Origin: Bolinopsis microptera
Taxonomy: Eukaryota; Ctenophora; Tentaculata; Lobata; Bolinopsidae
Direction: 5' to 3'
Length of the DNA: 60,000 bases
Assembly: GCF_026151205.1 (NCBI RefSeq)
Contig: NC_087077.1
Span: 9,169,983-9,229,982, forward strand
Shown: one piece after another, positions 25,101 to 36,059 of the stretch
Numbering within the stretch: position 1 is the first letter of the stretch
Layout of the letters: each line of letters starts with the position of its first letter
The notes under the pieces: generated by a model
The model's database searches: none
The model's input: only the letters and a program-made list of their open reading frames with translations
What the model was told of the DNA's origin: nothing
Made by a program: the position numbers and the translations under genes

Positions 25101-28057
25101 AAGAATCAGATTTTTGTAAAATACTTTGATAAACCAATGAAGCTCACTTCTCAGTAACCAAATATTAGGATTATATCCTATTATATTGACGACCCTGTTT
25201 TATTAACTAACACTTAATGTGACGCATTATTATTGTACCCTTGTTGTGTGAACATCTCTTGTTTACTTGGCCTACACTATACACATAACGTTAAACAAGT
25301 TACAAGCCATATTCAACAAGCTCAAGATATACATGATACAGTGTGCAGTGTAAAATGTAATGTAGTCTTGTTTATTAACACTCACTGGAACACCTGTTAC
25401 AATCATTATTGTCTTCTCTTCAAAAATAGGTTCGGTGGTAATTTTGGGGGTAGGATAAATGGCCTATTTTAATTATACTGCAAGTGATGATGTTTAATTT
25501 TCTGGCATACAGCCAGTAGCCATGCAATGACGTTGATTTATTACGTCAGCATCCATGTTAAACAAAGTTAATGTTAAACTTAGAAGTTTGTTCCCAAAAT
25601 GGGAGGAGGGGTCAGGTAAATAGTGGCGTACTAGAGGAATTGCTGAATACCGACACAAAGGGGGTGGATCTGGTGGGAGTTCAACATAGAAAACACGATC
25701 CTGTAATAATATGTGAACTATTGCCCATAAGGCATGATTGCAGATTGCGGAATGCTAGGTCCTCACAACTCCGCTATTCTAACAGAAGTCCAGTATCAAC
25801 TAGCAAATAATCTACAACGCAATACATATGATAATAACGTTATAATATAAACATCAAACATACATGTATGTATGTATGTAATTAAAGAATAGCCACTAGC
25901 CAGGTTGTTACTCACAAGAACAAGAACTGTTGTAGAACGAGTGAATAATAATGAAACTTTGACGGCTTTTATGAGCAAGCAGTACCAATGATGCGTTTCA
26001 AGAAAACAGTTTTTTCACTCTGTCACAAGCAAAGATGATGTTTCTTTTATTATCGAAGAGTTATATTACAGTGCTATATAATGTAGATAAGTGTTTGACT
26101 CTTTCCACATGATGGATTGATGGACTTGTGCTTGAACTTCTGGCTCCTGCCTTAAGTATTAATTTATTGTTTGTGTTTACGCACAGTTGCTACTAAAGAC
26201 CATCTCCTGAGGTTGTATCATCACCTTCTATTAGTTTAATGTCCTGAAGACTACGGACAAAGCCCTCTGTCATGTGATTTCTAACTCAATGTGGGAAGGA
26301 GGATCGTTGGGCGCCCGCTAAACGACGTTTAGCTCTGCCTATGCCGGTCGTGACTCCATTGCATTTGTAACACCAAAATGGAGGTAAGCCCGGGACCACA
26401 GTGCTAGTACATTACTGAAGAAGAAAAAAGAACCGAGATTACTGTGTCTCTTCGAGTTCCTACACTAGTATAGTCAAAGACTCTCTACTAAATGATGGAC
26501 AGCTCTGAACTACACATTTGTCTACTCAATATCATAAATGATAAATGAAACCTAAAGTTGGTGACATCACAGAGAACTTGTAACATAGTGGCTACCATGA
26601 AACTTCCTCAGCTAAGATTGCCAGACATTCTCGATCTTAATCTTGGTTTTAAAAACTTGCTATCGGATGAGGCAAATGCAAAGATGGCAGAATTGGAAAT
26701 ATGATATCACTAAATATGGCTAATTTGATATTACTTTGGTTATTTGTATGTACACTCTAGAACATTTCAAATGCAAATAACATGAGCGGTTGGAGATTAT
26801 TATCATGAATATCACATACGGACTACATATTTTATACAGCAGGTTTTGATTAATGTTCAAAACGAGTCCGGTTCTAGCGATAGTGATAGCAAATTTTCAT
26901 CCATTCTTTGTTCAATTAATCGTATAGCTTATGTCTTATGTAACGCAAGTATTGTGCAATGCACGTCTATCATCACTCATTTATTACCTTTGAAACACCC
27001 TTTATGTGGTTATTTTTCTTTCACCAGACACCCTTATAAAAGTTAAATGCGATTATTACAAAATGAAATCGTCACATAAAACCTCCTCGTATCAAATACA
27101 TACACATCCAGTATGACTTCCTGTTTAAACAGATATCATATCTTTTTTAAATCACTGATATCAACTACAGTATGCTTATAACAAGCATTTAATTAATTCG
27201 TGGATGATTTATGATAAGCATTATATTATATATGAGTTGAGTACTAAATGAACTATTAAGAGATTATTACATGTATGATACTCAGCTCCTTACGTCACTA
27301 CATGTATCAGAGGACTATGTGTACTTTAGTGGTGAGCCCGTATAATGCCCTGCTTCCGGGTAGGGTACATGATAGTACAATGTCCTTACCATCTGCTCCT
27401 TTAGAATAACTTCTTACTTACAATGTCCTTACCATCTGCTCTTTAGAACAAACCCTAGTTCAACACTGTACGTGTTGTGAAACAGACACTATAATCTCGT
27501 ATAATAGCAACAGTTGTAATGACACTGTTACAATAGCAACTGTTATAATGAAACTTACGCACACTGCCCCTTAAATCTTTTAAACAATGAATTCCAGACA
27601 AACAAGCTGAAGATTAAAAAGCAAAGAGAGCTTTGGCTTTTATTAAATTGTTACAATAATTAGAACAGAATAATCACAACGACGTACCTCTGGTAGTTTA
27701 AAGATATCACAGACATCCGAAATAATCTCCAGTCCTTTTGTATCCCCAGTTACCATAATCTCACATTTGTTGCGATATGTTGTGACTGTCACTCGACCTT
27801 TAAACACGAGGCGATTTAGAGAAACTGCTTTAATGTGTAACATTGTACCCTTCCAATAGCAGTATTAATGTAAATAGAAGGGTCCCAAATATTTCAACAG
27901 TACAGTTGCCTCCATGCTTAAGGTAATAAATCTAATAAATCTAAGCTTTTTAATTTCACACAGGTTTTCCAGGAAATATTTTCAATTATCAAACTAAAAT
28001 TCACTTACTAGATGGGCCCCTGTCAGCAGGGCCTCTGACACTCCTTTGCGGCATCAT
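19199..28057 (-). CDS. FERM-domain protein, 3' end missing
   Basis: Nine coding exons (plus-strand coordinates, read right to left: 28009-28057, 27688-27824, 22961-23133, 22170-22267, 21998-22068, 21774-21835, 21393-21480, 19466-19554, 19199-19283) have GT-AG junctions and sum to exactly 284 codons with no stop. Start ATG ATG at 28052-28057; a second possible ATG at 27841-27843 would begin the second exon. The product covers a FERM domain: ubiquitin-like lobe (RVTVTTYRNKCEIMV, then PAYFGVRLKRDGSNFWM and IRFFPPDL), acyl-CoA-binding-like lobe (TTAVSLSALILQADGGNYDP) and PH-like lobe (GVDYYPTKDKSGSTFNIGAG, then WVNIVTMKHDGKFLWLEI). FERM domains tether membrane proteins to actin or to signalling enzymes. 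The last F3 helix and any following domain are not visible: the exon ends in phase at a good donor and the 8-kb satellite lies next downstream. Subfamily not resolved. Confidence 0.85.
19977..20690. mobile_element. Non-autonomous Tc1/mariner-like element
   Basis: 714 bp with terminal inverted repeats CAGGGTGTCCCAAAAA at both ends. The right end is followed by TA as expected for a TA target duplication; on the left the expected TA is AA, probably mutated. No transposase reading frame is present. It sits in the intron between the 21393-21480 and 19466-19554 exons of the FERM gene. Confidence 0.75.
23134..27687. other. Large FERM-gene intron, no gene recognised
   Basis: 4.55 kb between the two exons of the ubiquitin-like lobe. 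Contents: a GA run near 23320, a strongly AT-rich stretch at 24047-24110, a TGTA run near 25864, and a 43-bp tandem duplication containing CAATGTCCTTACCATCTGCT (27378 and 27420). Short open frames here have no recognisable domain. Confidence 0.6.
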
Positions 28058-28250
28058 TGCAGAAAGTTCCAATCTACATGTTCCTAGGAAAAACAATAGG
28101 TTATGATTATCAATTCAGTCATGAAATTTATCACAAACAGTGCCCACTCTACTGTTGGTGGACCAGGGGGTGGGGGTTGTTTTCTCAAGAGATAAATTAA
28201 GCTGTGAGATTTAGAAGTTGACCCCAAGTTCAGATCCTTCACAGTACCTA

Positions 28251-28813
28251 GGGGGAAGGGGGGGTCCAAGGGGAACTTTGGGGAACTTTTTTTGGGGAAC
28301 TTCAGGAAACCTGGGGGACTTTCCCAAAGTTCCCCAAAATTCCCCAAAAGTTCCCCAAAAAAATTATCAGATTCTACCAATGAATGTAGGTATTGTTTTT
28401 TGTTCTTTTCGTTTATTTTATATATTTACATATCTATACGTGCTCTGCATAGCATTCTTACAAAATTGAGCAGTAAACATAACTATATTTGAATTGCACC
28501 GAGCAATGATAAATGATGATACAGGAGTTGAACCAAATGTAATGCAAAAAATCAGATAATAAGGCATAACTTACAGCTCTATTGAGTCATGCTGCAAGTA
28601 TCAACAAGTAAGTTAAGATTATACCTTAAATAATAACATACTGTATGTTAAAATTAATGGGTATTAATGTATATTTTGGGTATTAATGTAAATTTTGAAT
28701 AATTTTGGGGAACTTTGGGGAACTTTGGGGAGTTTTGGGGAACTTTTTTGGGGAACTTCAGAAATCTTGGGGGACTTTCCCAAAGTTCCCCAAAGTTCCC
28801 CTTGGACCCCCCC
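28251..28813. mobile_element. Foldback-type MITE with GGGGAACTTT arms
   Basis: 563 bp flanked by TACCTA on both sides (28245-28250 and 28814-28819). Arms of about 115 bp are inverted copies; each arm is itself built of GGGGAACTTT units followed by their complement AAAGTTCCCC, so each end can also fold on its own. The centre (about 28370-28690) is unrelated AT-rich DNA. It lies 190 bp upstream of the FERM start codon. Confidence 0.75.
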
Positions 28814-28870
28814 TACCTATAATATCAAATGTTGGAGTAGTTTGCTTTTTATTAGTCTCATGATGAAATA

Positions 28871-29144
28871 TTGATAATATCCGGTTGAAAGAGAGAACGA
28901 CAAATGAAACAGGAAGTTAGGAATGTGGGCAAATTTTCGGCATCAACGCCATCTTCAGGCTCGAATTATTTGTTATATATAGTAGTATTGAAAGTATTAA
29001 ACCACTACCATGTAATACTTTCAACACTACTTATACTATATAACAAATAATTTGAGCCTGAAGATGGCATTGACACCAAAAATTTGCCCACATTCCTAAC
29101 TTCCTGTTTCATTTGTTCTTGTCTCTTTCAACCTGATATTATCC
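28871..29144. mobile_element. Long palindromic MITE
   Basis: A 274-bp near-perfect palindrome, arms of about 125 bp around a 15-bp loop (about 28999-29012). Outer ends read GATAATATC plus GGTTGAAAGAG on both strands. Arms contain CCTGAAGATGGC and AATTTGCCCACATTCCTAAC. Non-coding; the open frame crossing its right arm is incidental. Confidence 0.8.
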
Positions 29145-29194
29145 AACTATCAGTAACTATAATAGTTACTCCAATTCGAAGGAAGCAATTATTG

Positions 29195-29620
29195 ATGTTT
29201 CCTCCTAATTGGAGTCCCTCAAGGTTCAATTTTAGGTCCAATTCTGTTTATAATTTACACAAAGGAGCTTAATCATATCGCAAAAAGCCATGGTTTTAAT
29301 ATGTGCGCAGACAACACCCAACTTTACATTGAGTTTAATCCACTATTTCGAGATCTGTCAACAATCCAAGAAAGAATAACACATTGTTTTCAAGATATTA
29401 AGAGCTGAATGACCCAAAAGAAACTCAAACTAGACCAAAGCAAAACAGAAGGCATCCCACTTTTTTCCCACAAGTTTAGTTATGTCCTCTTTGATCAATT
29501 CTTTACATTGGAAGATCAAGTCAATTCAATCATCAGTTGCATTGTTGCAACATCCATTTGACGAACCTTAGAGTTGTGGGCTCAAAGCTTAACCATGACC
29601 TAAAAAGCCCGCTCATTCAC
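29195..29620 (+). pseudogene. L2/CR1-like reverse transcriptase fragment
   Basis: Conceptual translation shows [17 protein letters not shown] at 29211, then [13 protein letters not shown] (the YADD box altered to CADN), then FQDIKS, a stop, and KLKLDQSKTEG. This is the palm and thumb region of a LINE RT, with the catalytic Asp pair damaged and frame breaks afterwards (a NLRVVGSKLNHDL-like block follows near 29565 in another frame). Clearly inactive. Confidence 0.85.
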
Positions 29621-29649
29621 TGTTTGATCCTTGCAATGGACTTACCTGA

Positions 29650-31690
29650 TTTTCTCAAAGACACTCCAGAAGGTACAAAATTCCTGTGTTAATTCAAATC
29701 AAATCAAAACATAATGATACATAAGATCATTACAAATATTCATAAAAATATCATAGGAAAACAAATTTTAGGGAAACAAATTTAAATTTTGGTATTTATT
29801 AATAACAATCAAAACATATCATATCATAAAAATAAGGCCGCGCGTTGGTTGACTGCCTCAGTAAGGTGAATAATATAAGCTTGAAGGTGCCCTGCGCATT
29901 TACAGAACCTCATGCGGCGATCACATGATCATGAGGACCTGTGAGCGCCAAATTTAATTTAAAGTTTCTAGAAATCATACATCACTACGAGTTACTCATG
30001 CTTTTTTAATTTTTATAGGAGTGTAGATTGTCTAGATTGTCAGGTATTTCATTCATTCATACTTAGTCGGTTTAAAGCTGTATATTTAGAACTCACTATT
30101 GTTTAAACTATGAAAGCAGAACGTAGGTAATGGACAATATACCGACGACAATACCAAGGACCCGAGTGCCACAATGACTTTTCCGGATCCGTTTTTACCG
30201 AGGGCTTATCCACCAGTTACACATGCTGCATGTATAGTCTGATAATATTTATTTGTTTTATTCTATAGCAGGCATTCTGTAAATTGGAGTGTCGTATTTA
30301 TTATAAAAGAGCCAGCCAACCTCCGCATTATAATCTTTTGTGTGCCAAGTTCGTTTATAAAATCTAATCATATAATAAAATTGATCCAATAATATAAGAT
30401 GAACGGTATATATCAGCTCATCGTTATTAAAATCCGAATGGATGAATTAATCAAGTTATGTTCCCTTTCAACACAACTAAACAACAAACAAATGCTTGCT
30501 CACCAGTGGTGACGCAATCGTAGGGGCATGCAGTTATTTCGGATAACTCTCACCCCGACGACAGCGTCGAAAAATAATCAAATTATGCATTTGCGCCATA
30601 CTGGACACATTTTATATTTAATATTCTACAGTTTGTAGAAATTAGTGTTATCTACAGTATAGCTTAACTGGCGAGCAAGCATCGTCCCACTCGGCCGGGA
30701 CGAAAATACCGAGTCCAATCACAGAAAGTTGACCATAAACTAAAGATAAATATAAGAGCTCGGACATCGACAAAAATCACACACTCCAGACGACGGGGGA
30801 ATAATTTAAATTTTAAATTATACCCAAGCGACCTAGTTCAGGTTAATAAACTTCTTCTTTGCTACATAGGGATGAAACCACAGATAATCATTATGTTTTA
30901 AACTTTTATTCTCCAGATTATTATCTCCTTCACCCCAAAAAGTGGGATTGCTCTTTCTTTAAACTGAATTACCGAAGTTCAGAAAGGAAGGTACATGATG
31001 AAAATGCAGTCTCAATAACATTACCTTTGAGATAATAATTTAGTTTTCTCACTTTCAGTCACTGGGCAGATCATAGAATCAAAGCACATCTGTCCCATGA
31101 CCCATCCCATCATACCACTGGGCTTTCGTGACCTCTAATTCTGAACTTTTTTATCGTGATATCAGACTAATCCTTGCATGGGTTAACTGCTTTAGTTATT
31201 GTACAAGGTCTGCATGTGCATTCACGGTGTCGACTATATAAAATGGGGACCTTCGAGCATGGAACTTATTTCCAGATTTAGCCTCAAATTGTTATAAGTA
31301 ATAATCAGCACCTGAAGCTACCTGAAAGAAGTCTGCACAGGTCCAGCTAGATTACTTGCAACTCTGCCAGTCAATATTTAGCAGTTACCAAATCTACCCG
31401 TGGGTGAAGTATGTAATGGCGTTGATGTCCTACTATACATCAAAGGACGTTTATAAACACGTGTGCTGTGAAACAGAAACTCAGAACCTACAGAAATTAA
31501 TTAAAGTCAAATCCAATGGACCACATTTCCTTTAAAAAAAAAAAAAAAATAAATATTGATTAGCCAAACGAATGGTATGTTTTTTTCTTTTTCAAGCTTG
31601 ATCTGGAAACCTCAAAACTTTTCGAGAGAAGTTAATTCCTTTTTGAAATAATATTTGGGCCTGAAACAAAGTGCTGCGAAGTAGCTTGAC
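29650..31690. other. Non-coding interval with short inverted repeat
   Basis: No supported gene. At 30493-30508 ATGCTTGCTCACCAGT is matched on the opposite strand at about 30665-30681 (ATGCTTGCTCGCCAGT), marking a possible 190-bp element. An A run lies at about 31535-31549. Other short open frames show no domain. Confidence 0.45.
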
Positions 31691-31747
31691 TTGTAGCGCG
31701 ATGCACTACTGGGTCGCGCGCGCATCAAATATGCTTCTCGCAACCAC
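31691..31747 (-). repeat. 57-bp copy of the CpG-rich 48-kb repeat
   Basis: The segment running from TTGTAGCGCGATGCACTACT to GCTTCTCGCAACCAC is the reverse complement of 48430-48486 with a single one-base difference in length. It lies just upstream of the intact LINE. Confidence 0.85.
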
Positions 31748-31977
31748 AGTAGTGGTAATTCCAACATTCGAACTGCCAAAAAAGTGGCAGTTCAACTCGT
31801 TAGATCGCGTATTAATTTTACTTCAATTTAGAGTCGAGCGCTACGTTCTAGCCTTATATGTAGATCGTTTCAGAACGAAAACTTCATTTCCTCAATTTGT
31901 CCGTTGATTACGTTGGTATTTGTATTGTGAATCGTGCATCTGAATTCTGTTTATTTATCTTCAATTTAATTAAATAG

Positions 31978-34900
31978 TTGCTTTCCGTAACTGGTACCAG
32001 TACACTAGTACGTTTTTCTTTATGTTATTCTTACACAAGAAAGAGTTTAAACTTCAATACTAAGTTTCATGGTAATATAGGTGGAATGACCAGTGATGAC
32101 GTCAGGCACATCAGCAGAAGCAGGGAGACACAGATTACCCCTGCTGCAGCATCTAACCCTCTACTCATCGTCCCTAAGTTGATCCCTCTCTCACTCATTC
32201 TAGCCCTTGCAACATTCAATGTTCGTGGGCTGAGCAAAGAAGTAGACCAACATATATTAGGACGTGACTGTACTCAATATAAATTAGACGTTATAGCCCT
32301 TCAAGAAACTAAAATCACTCAGCCATCTGAAGCAATGTTACCCTGTGGCAATAAGTTGATTATCATTGAACAAAAGGATGCCTGTTATGCAGGACTGGGG
32401 TTTGTGGTATCAAAGCGGCTAGTACCGTACATTGTTCAATATCATCGTGTTAGTGACCGTGTTGCGTGGATAGATTTCAGATTGCCTGTAAAGCACGGTG
32501 AACCCGTCATGTTTAGAGCCGTCAATGTGTACTGCCCAACCAACACCAAATCAGAACTCAGACCAGAAATTGTCAGGAAATTGTACAAGCAAGTCAGTTC
32601 AGCTATTGTCGTTCCTTCAAGACACGAGTTGTTTGTGATGGGAGATTTCAACGGTAGGCTGGGTAAGCTTGATGACTCAGACTATGTAAATGGTGTGTCA
32701 GATTATGTCGGCAGGCACGGTATGGGTAAAAGGAATCACAACGGTCACTACCTTCTCAACTTCATGTGTAGAAACGACTTGTTTGCTGCTAATACTGCCT
32801 TCCTTCACCGTGCGAGTCATCGGACCACTTACGAGGGTTTGGTTAATGTCAAAGGTCAGTCTGGTAAAAAGCATAAAGTGTTTACTCAGATAGATTATAT
32901 TCTTTGTAAAAGAAGAAGTAAATGTCTGCTCAGAGATGCTAGGTCGCACAACGGTATGGTGTTTAGTTCTGACCATAGGCTTGTAATATGTACGATTGAA
33001 TTGTCTAAACGCCCCCTGTTCTACGCTAAAGCTCCTAAACGTCCTAAAATGTTTGACACTCGCAGGCTCACATCAGACCCCGATTGTAAACGAATGTATG
33101 AACATGACATTGCTAGTAGACTTTCTACTGTAATACCCTCAGGTGATCCCAACAAGGACTTTGCAGTAGTACTGGGTGAAGTTCATAAGTCAGCTGCTGA
33201 GACCCTAGGCTACAGGAAGGCTAAGAATAAGTGCTTCTTCTCTAATGACCCTACTGTTGTTGCCCTAGTCGCAGAACGACACGATATACGCCTCGCCCTG
33301 GCAAGCACCAACAAGCCCTGTGATAGCTCTGTACTGCGAGGACGGAGAAATAAGCTCGGTAAAGACATCAAAAAGAGACTGAAGGAGCTAGAGTGTGCTA
33401 AGGCTGACCAGTTAGCTGAAGAAATTTCATCAACTGACGACACGCGTCAAATGTTCGAAGCTGTGAGATCCTTAGCTAAGACCAAAGAGACAAAGCCTAT
33501 AGTTGTCCACAATAAGGATGGGTACCCCATTGGTACAGACCTCGCTAAAGCTGAAGTACTCCGCGATTGGTATGAAGAACAGCTGACTGGAGATGAACCT
33601 GCCCTTGATCCGTTTGAAGGTCCCCCTTCTCCCCTCGACTGCCCTATCACAGAATATGAGGTAAAAACCGCTGCTAAACGCCTCAAGAACGGCAAAGCCA
33701 ATGGACCTGACAATACCCCCAATGAGCTCCTCAAGTATGGTGGGAGTGCGCTATGTGTCCATTACGCCAAAATCATCAACACCTGCTTTGAAGAGAACCT
33801 GTTCCTTGACGCTGTCGGAGAATGTTTCATCACCCCTCTTCAAAAGCCTGGCAAGACTCCTGGTGAACTGAAAAGCCTCAGACCCCTGACACTATGTAAC
33901 TGTGCTCGTAAGCTGCTATCCCTCATTACACTCAGGAGAATTGAAGCAAAGGTAGACGCTTACACAGGTCCATGGCAAGCTGCCTACAAGCAGAAGAGAA
34001 GCTGTGGAGACCTGGTATGGTGTCACCGTATGTTGATCAGCATCGTAAAAGAAAGAGAGTGGTCTTTCCACAAGATGGGCCTAGACATGTCCAGTGCCTT
34101 CGATACTATCAGTAGGCAGACTGTGCTCAACCTCCTAGACGACGCAGGGTGCACAAGAGATGAGATCAGACTAGTGAGATTCCTCCTGAGCAACACCAAG
34201 ATCAAGGTGCGAGTCAACAACGCTACCTCCCTTGAATTCATCAGCACCAATGGAGGACCCCAAGGTGATAGTGTTTCAGGCCTCTGTTTCACAATCACTC
34301 TAGCTGGTGCCTGCTACCACCTGCGTGCCGTGACGCTGCGCCCAACCCCTCCTATTAGTCCTAGCGGCATGCCTGAAGAAGATGCCTACTCTGATGACAT
34401 CGAATATCTTGGTGAAGACAAAGATGCTCTAGAAGCCCTCCTCCCTGTCGCTACTAAGGTGTTCAAAGAGTGGAATCTGAATATTAATGAATCAAAGACA
34501 GAGTTTGTACACGTCTACATAGCTGGGAAAGATGAGGTCATGGATGATGGTAAACCCCTTAGAATGAATGAAGAATGGTGCAGTAGCAAGTTGTTGGGTT
34601 CTCTGCTAGAAAGTAGGAAAGATGTCACCAGAAGAATCATGTTAGCCAATGTAGCATTCCAGAACTTCAAGAAGGTCTGGTGCCAGAGTAAGATCCCCCT
34701 ACAGAAGAAGCTGAAGGTCTATGAGGCCCAAGTAGTATCTATCCTCATGTATAACTCTAGTTGCTGGGGAATGCCTAAATCGTACTGGGACAAACTAGAT
34801 GCATGTCACCGTAACCACCTCAGAAAGATCATGAATGTCAGCTGGCCACGCAGTATGATGTCCAAAGATACCCTATACAAACAGAGTAACTCTACCCCTA

Positions 34901-35945
34901 TGTCTGAGCGTGCTGAGTTATCTAGGTGGAAGATGCTAGGACACATACTGAGGAGCGATGAAAGATCACCAGCTCAAGCTGCGCTGTGCTTTGCTGTCGA
35001 GATGTGTAGTGAAGTTGGTAGACTCGGGGCTCACAGACGTAACCTCCTACACCACCTGAAGGTTGACCTCTGGAAGCGTTTCATCTTGCTGGAGTCGTAT
35101 GATGATATTCTTCATTTGAGAGAACTTGCTAGTAACCGTGGTTATTGGAGTAAATTGTTCGACTTTATACTTGAGTACAAGTCAATTTGACTTTTGGGAC
35201 ATATAATCTTACAAAGGATCACGTTTAGGTTCTAAATTATTTTAGGATTGTTGACATTTGTAAGATTGACATGTTTGATAATAATAATAATAATGGTAAT
35301 ATAATCAAATATTTATTAACACCGATCATCGGTATATACCCATTATTGGTATCAAAGCCGTATGTTGAGCTGGATATCAAAAAATGTAAACCTGAAAGGC
35401 TGTAATTTTGTATTCGTTTAATTGTAGAACTAGGAACAACAACTTGATTGCTAGCAAGAGATTTGAGTAATTATGACCCTTTAAAGAATTTTAAAGAACC
35501 TTCCTAGTTGAGTAGTTGCTAATGCTTTGACTGAACAGTCGTGATCGCTGTATTAGAACTTGAAAAATTTGTTAAGTTTTGTAGTTTAGAACACGAGCTA
35601 AAATCTTTAGTGAAAGGGCTGATGACTTCAGTGAAAAGGCTGATGATTTCAGTGAAAAAGCTGGTGACCTAGTGAAAGTGCTGATGATAAACAGGGATTC
35701 CTTCGGGAGCATGTAAGATTATATCCAAAGTTTGTTGAGCTGGGGTGTGCCAATGGGGTGTGTCTGGGTGTCAAAAATCTTCAAGGTGGGTGCTACTTGT
35801 GATGAACTCTAGAAGGATGGGATGGTAATACTCGGTCTGGCCGATCTTCGCCACTTCAATAGATATTGGGTCGGCAATTTTGTGAGTGAGTGATTTTATA
35901 AAGACATGGATACAAGGATACACGGATACAAAGGATACAAAAGTG
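31978..35945 (+). mobile_element. APE-type non-LTR retrotransposon (LINE), near full length
   Basis: One long ORF followed by about 750 bp of 3' UTR that ends in a short tandem repeat of GGATACAA units (35907-35943), as in RTE-like elements with simple-repeat tails. The 5' limit is not determined; a TAG codon at 31975 precedes the open frame. An AAT run at 35278-35294 is an alternative 3' limit. No flanking target duplication was identified. Confidence 0.75.
32086..35190 (+). CDS. LINE endonuclease-reverse transcriptase, intact ORF
   Basis: The frame is open from 31978; the first ATG is at 32086, giving about 1034 aa. The N-terminal AP-endonuclease-like domain shows TFNVRGL, ALQETKI, MGDFNGRLG and SSDHRLVICT, supplying the expected Asn, Glu, Asp/Asn and Asp-His residues. 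RT follows with KNGKANGPDNTPNELLKY, RPLTLCN, GLDMSSAFDTI (first catalytic Asp), GGPQGDSVSGLCF and the catalytic box YSDDIEYL, in which Ser replaces the usual Ala of YADD. The C-terminal part contains VSILMYNSSCWG, LRKIMNVSWPRS and LGHILRSDE, typical of RTE-like and related LINEs. There is no frameshift or stop, so it may be young. It copies its own RNA at a nicked target. Clade assignment (RTE-like) is by motif memory only. Confidence 0.92.
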   Translation: MTSDDVRHISRSRETQITPAAASNPLLIVPKLIPLSLILALATFNVRGLSKEVDQHILGRDCTQYKLDVIALQETKITQPSEAMLPCGNKLIIIEQKDACYAGLGFVVSKRLVPYIVQYHRVSDRVAWIDFRLPVKHGEPVMFRAVNVYCPTNTKSELRPEIVRKLYKQVSSAIVVPSRHELFVMGDFNGRLGKLDDSDYVNGVSDYVGRHGMGKRNHNGHYLLNFMCRNDLFAANTAFLHRASHRTTYEGLVNVKGQSGKKHKVFTQIDYILCKRRSKCLLRDARSHNGMVFSSDHRLVICTIELSKRPLFYAKAPKRPKMFDTRRLTSDPDCKRMYEHDIASRLSTVIPSGDPNKDFAVVLGEVHKSAAETLGYRKAKNKCFFSNDPTVVALVAERHDIRLALASTNKPCDSSVLRGRRNKLGKDIKKRLKELECAKADQLAEEISSTDDTRQMFEAVRSLAKTKETKPIVVHNKDGYPIGTDLAKAEVLRDWYEEQLTGDEPALDPFEGPPSPLDCPITEYEVKTAAKRLKNGKANGPDNTPNELLKYGGSALCVHYAKIINTCFEENLFLDAVGECFITPLQKPGKTPGELKSLRPLTLCNCARKLLSLITLRRIEAKVDAYTGPWQAAYKQKRSCGDLVWCHRMLISIVKEREWSFHKMGLDMSSAFDTISRQTVLNLLDDAGCTRDEIRLVRFLLSNTKIKVRVNNATSLEFISTNGGPQGDSVSGLCFTITLAGACYHLRAVTLRPTPPISPSGMPEEDAYSDDIEYLGEDKDALEALLPVATKVFKEWNLNINESKTEFVHVYIAGKDEVMDDGKPLRMNEEWCSSKLLGSLLESRKDVTRRIMLANVAFQNFKKVWCQSKIPLQKKLKVYEAQVVSILMYNSSCWGMPKSYWDKLDACHRNHLRKIMNVSWPRSMMSKDTLYKQSNSTPMSERAELSRWKMLGHILRSDERSPAQAALCFAVEMCSEVGRLGAHRRNLLHHLKVDLWKRFILLESYDDILHLRELASNRGYWSKLFDFILEYKSI

Positions 35946-36059
35946 ATAATTACTTTCCTGAGTACACAATAGTTGTAATTATGAAATAATTTAAGTTACA
36001 CAAATCTAATTATTTACAAGTGTGTAGGGATAATTTAGAAATGTTATATAATGCTAGTT

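Noticed and set aside
25571-25810. 79-codon plus-strand frame within the large FERM intron
   Set aside because: No recognisable domain, no splice partners, and length is within chance expectation.
31671-31907. 78-codon frame upstream of the LINE
   Set aside because: Covers the 57-bp CpG-rich repeat copy and lacks any domain; no splice relation to the LINE ORF.
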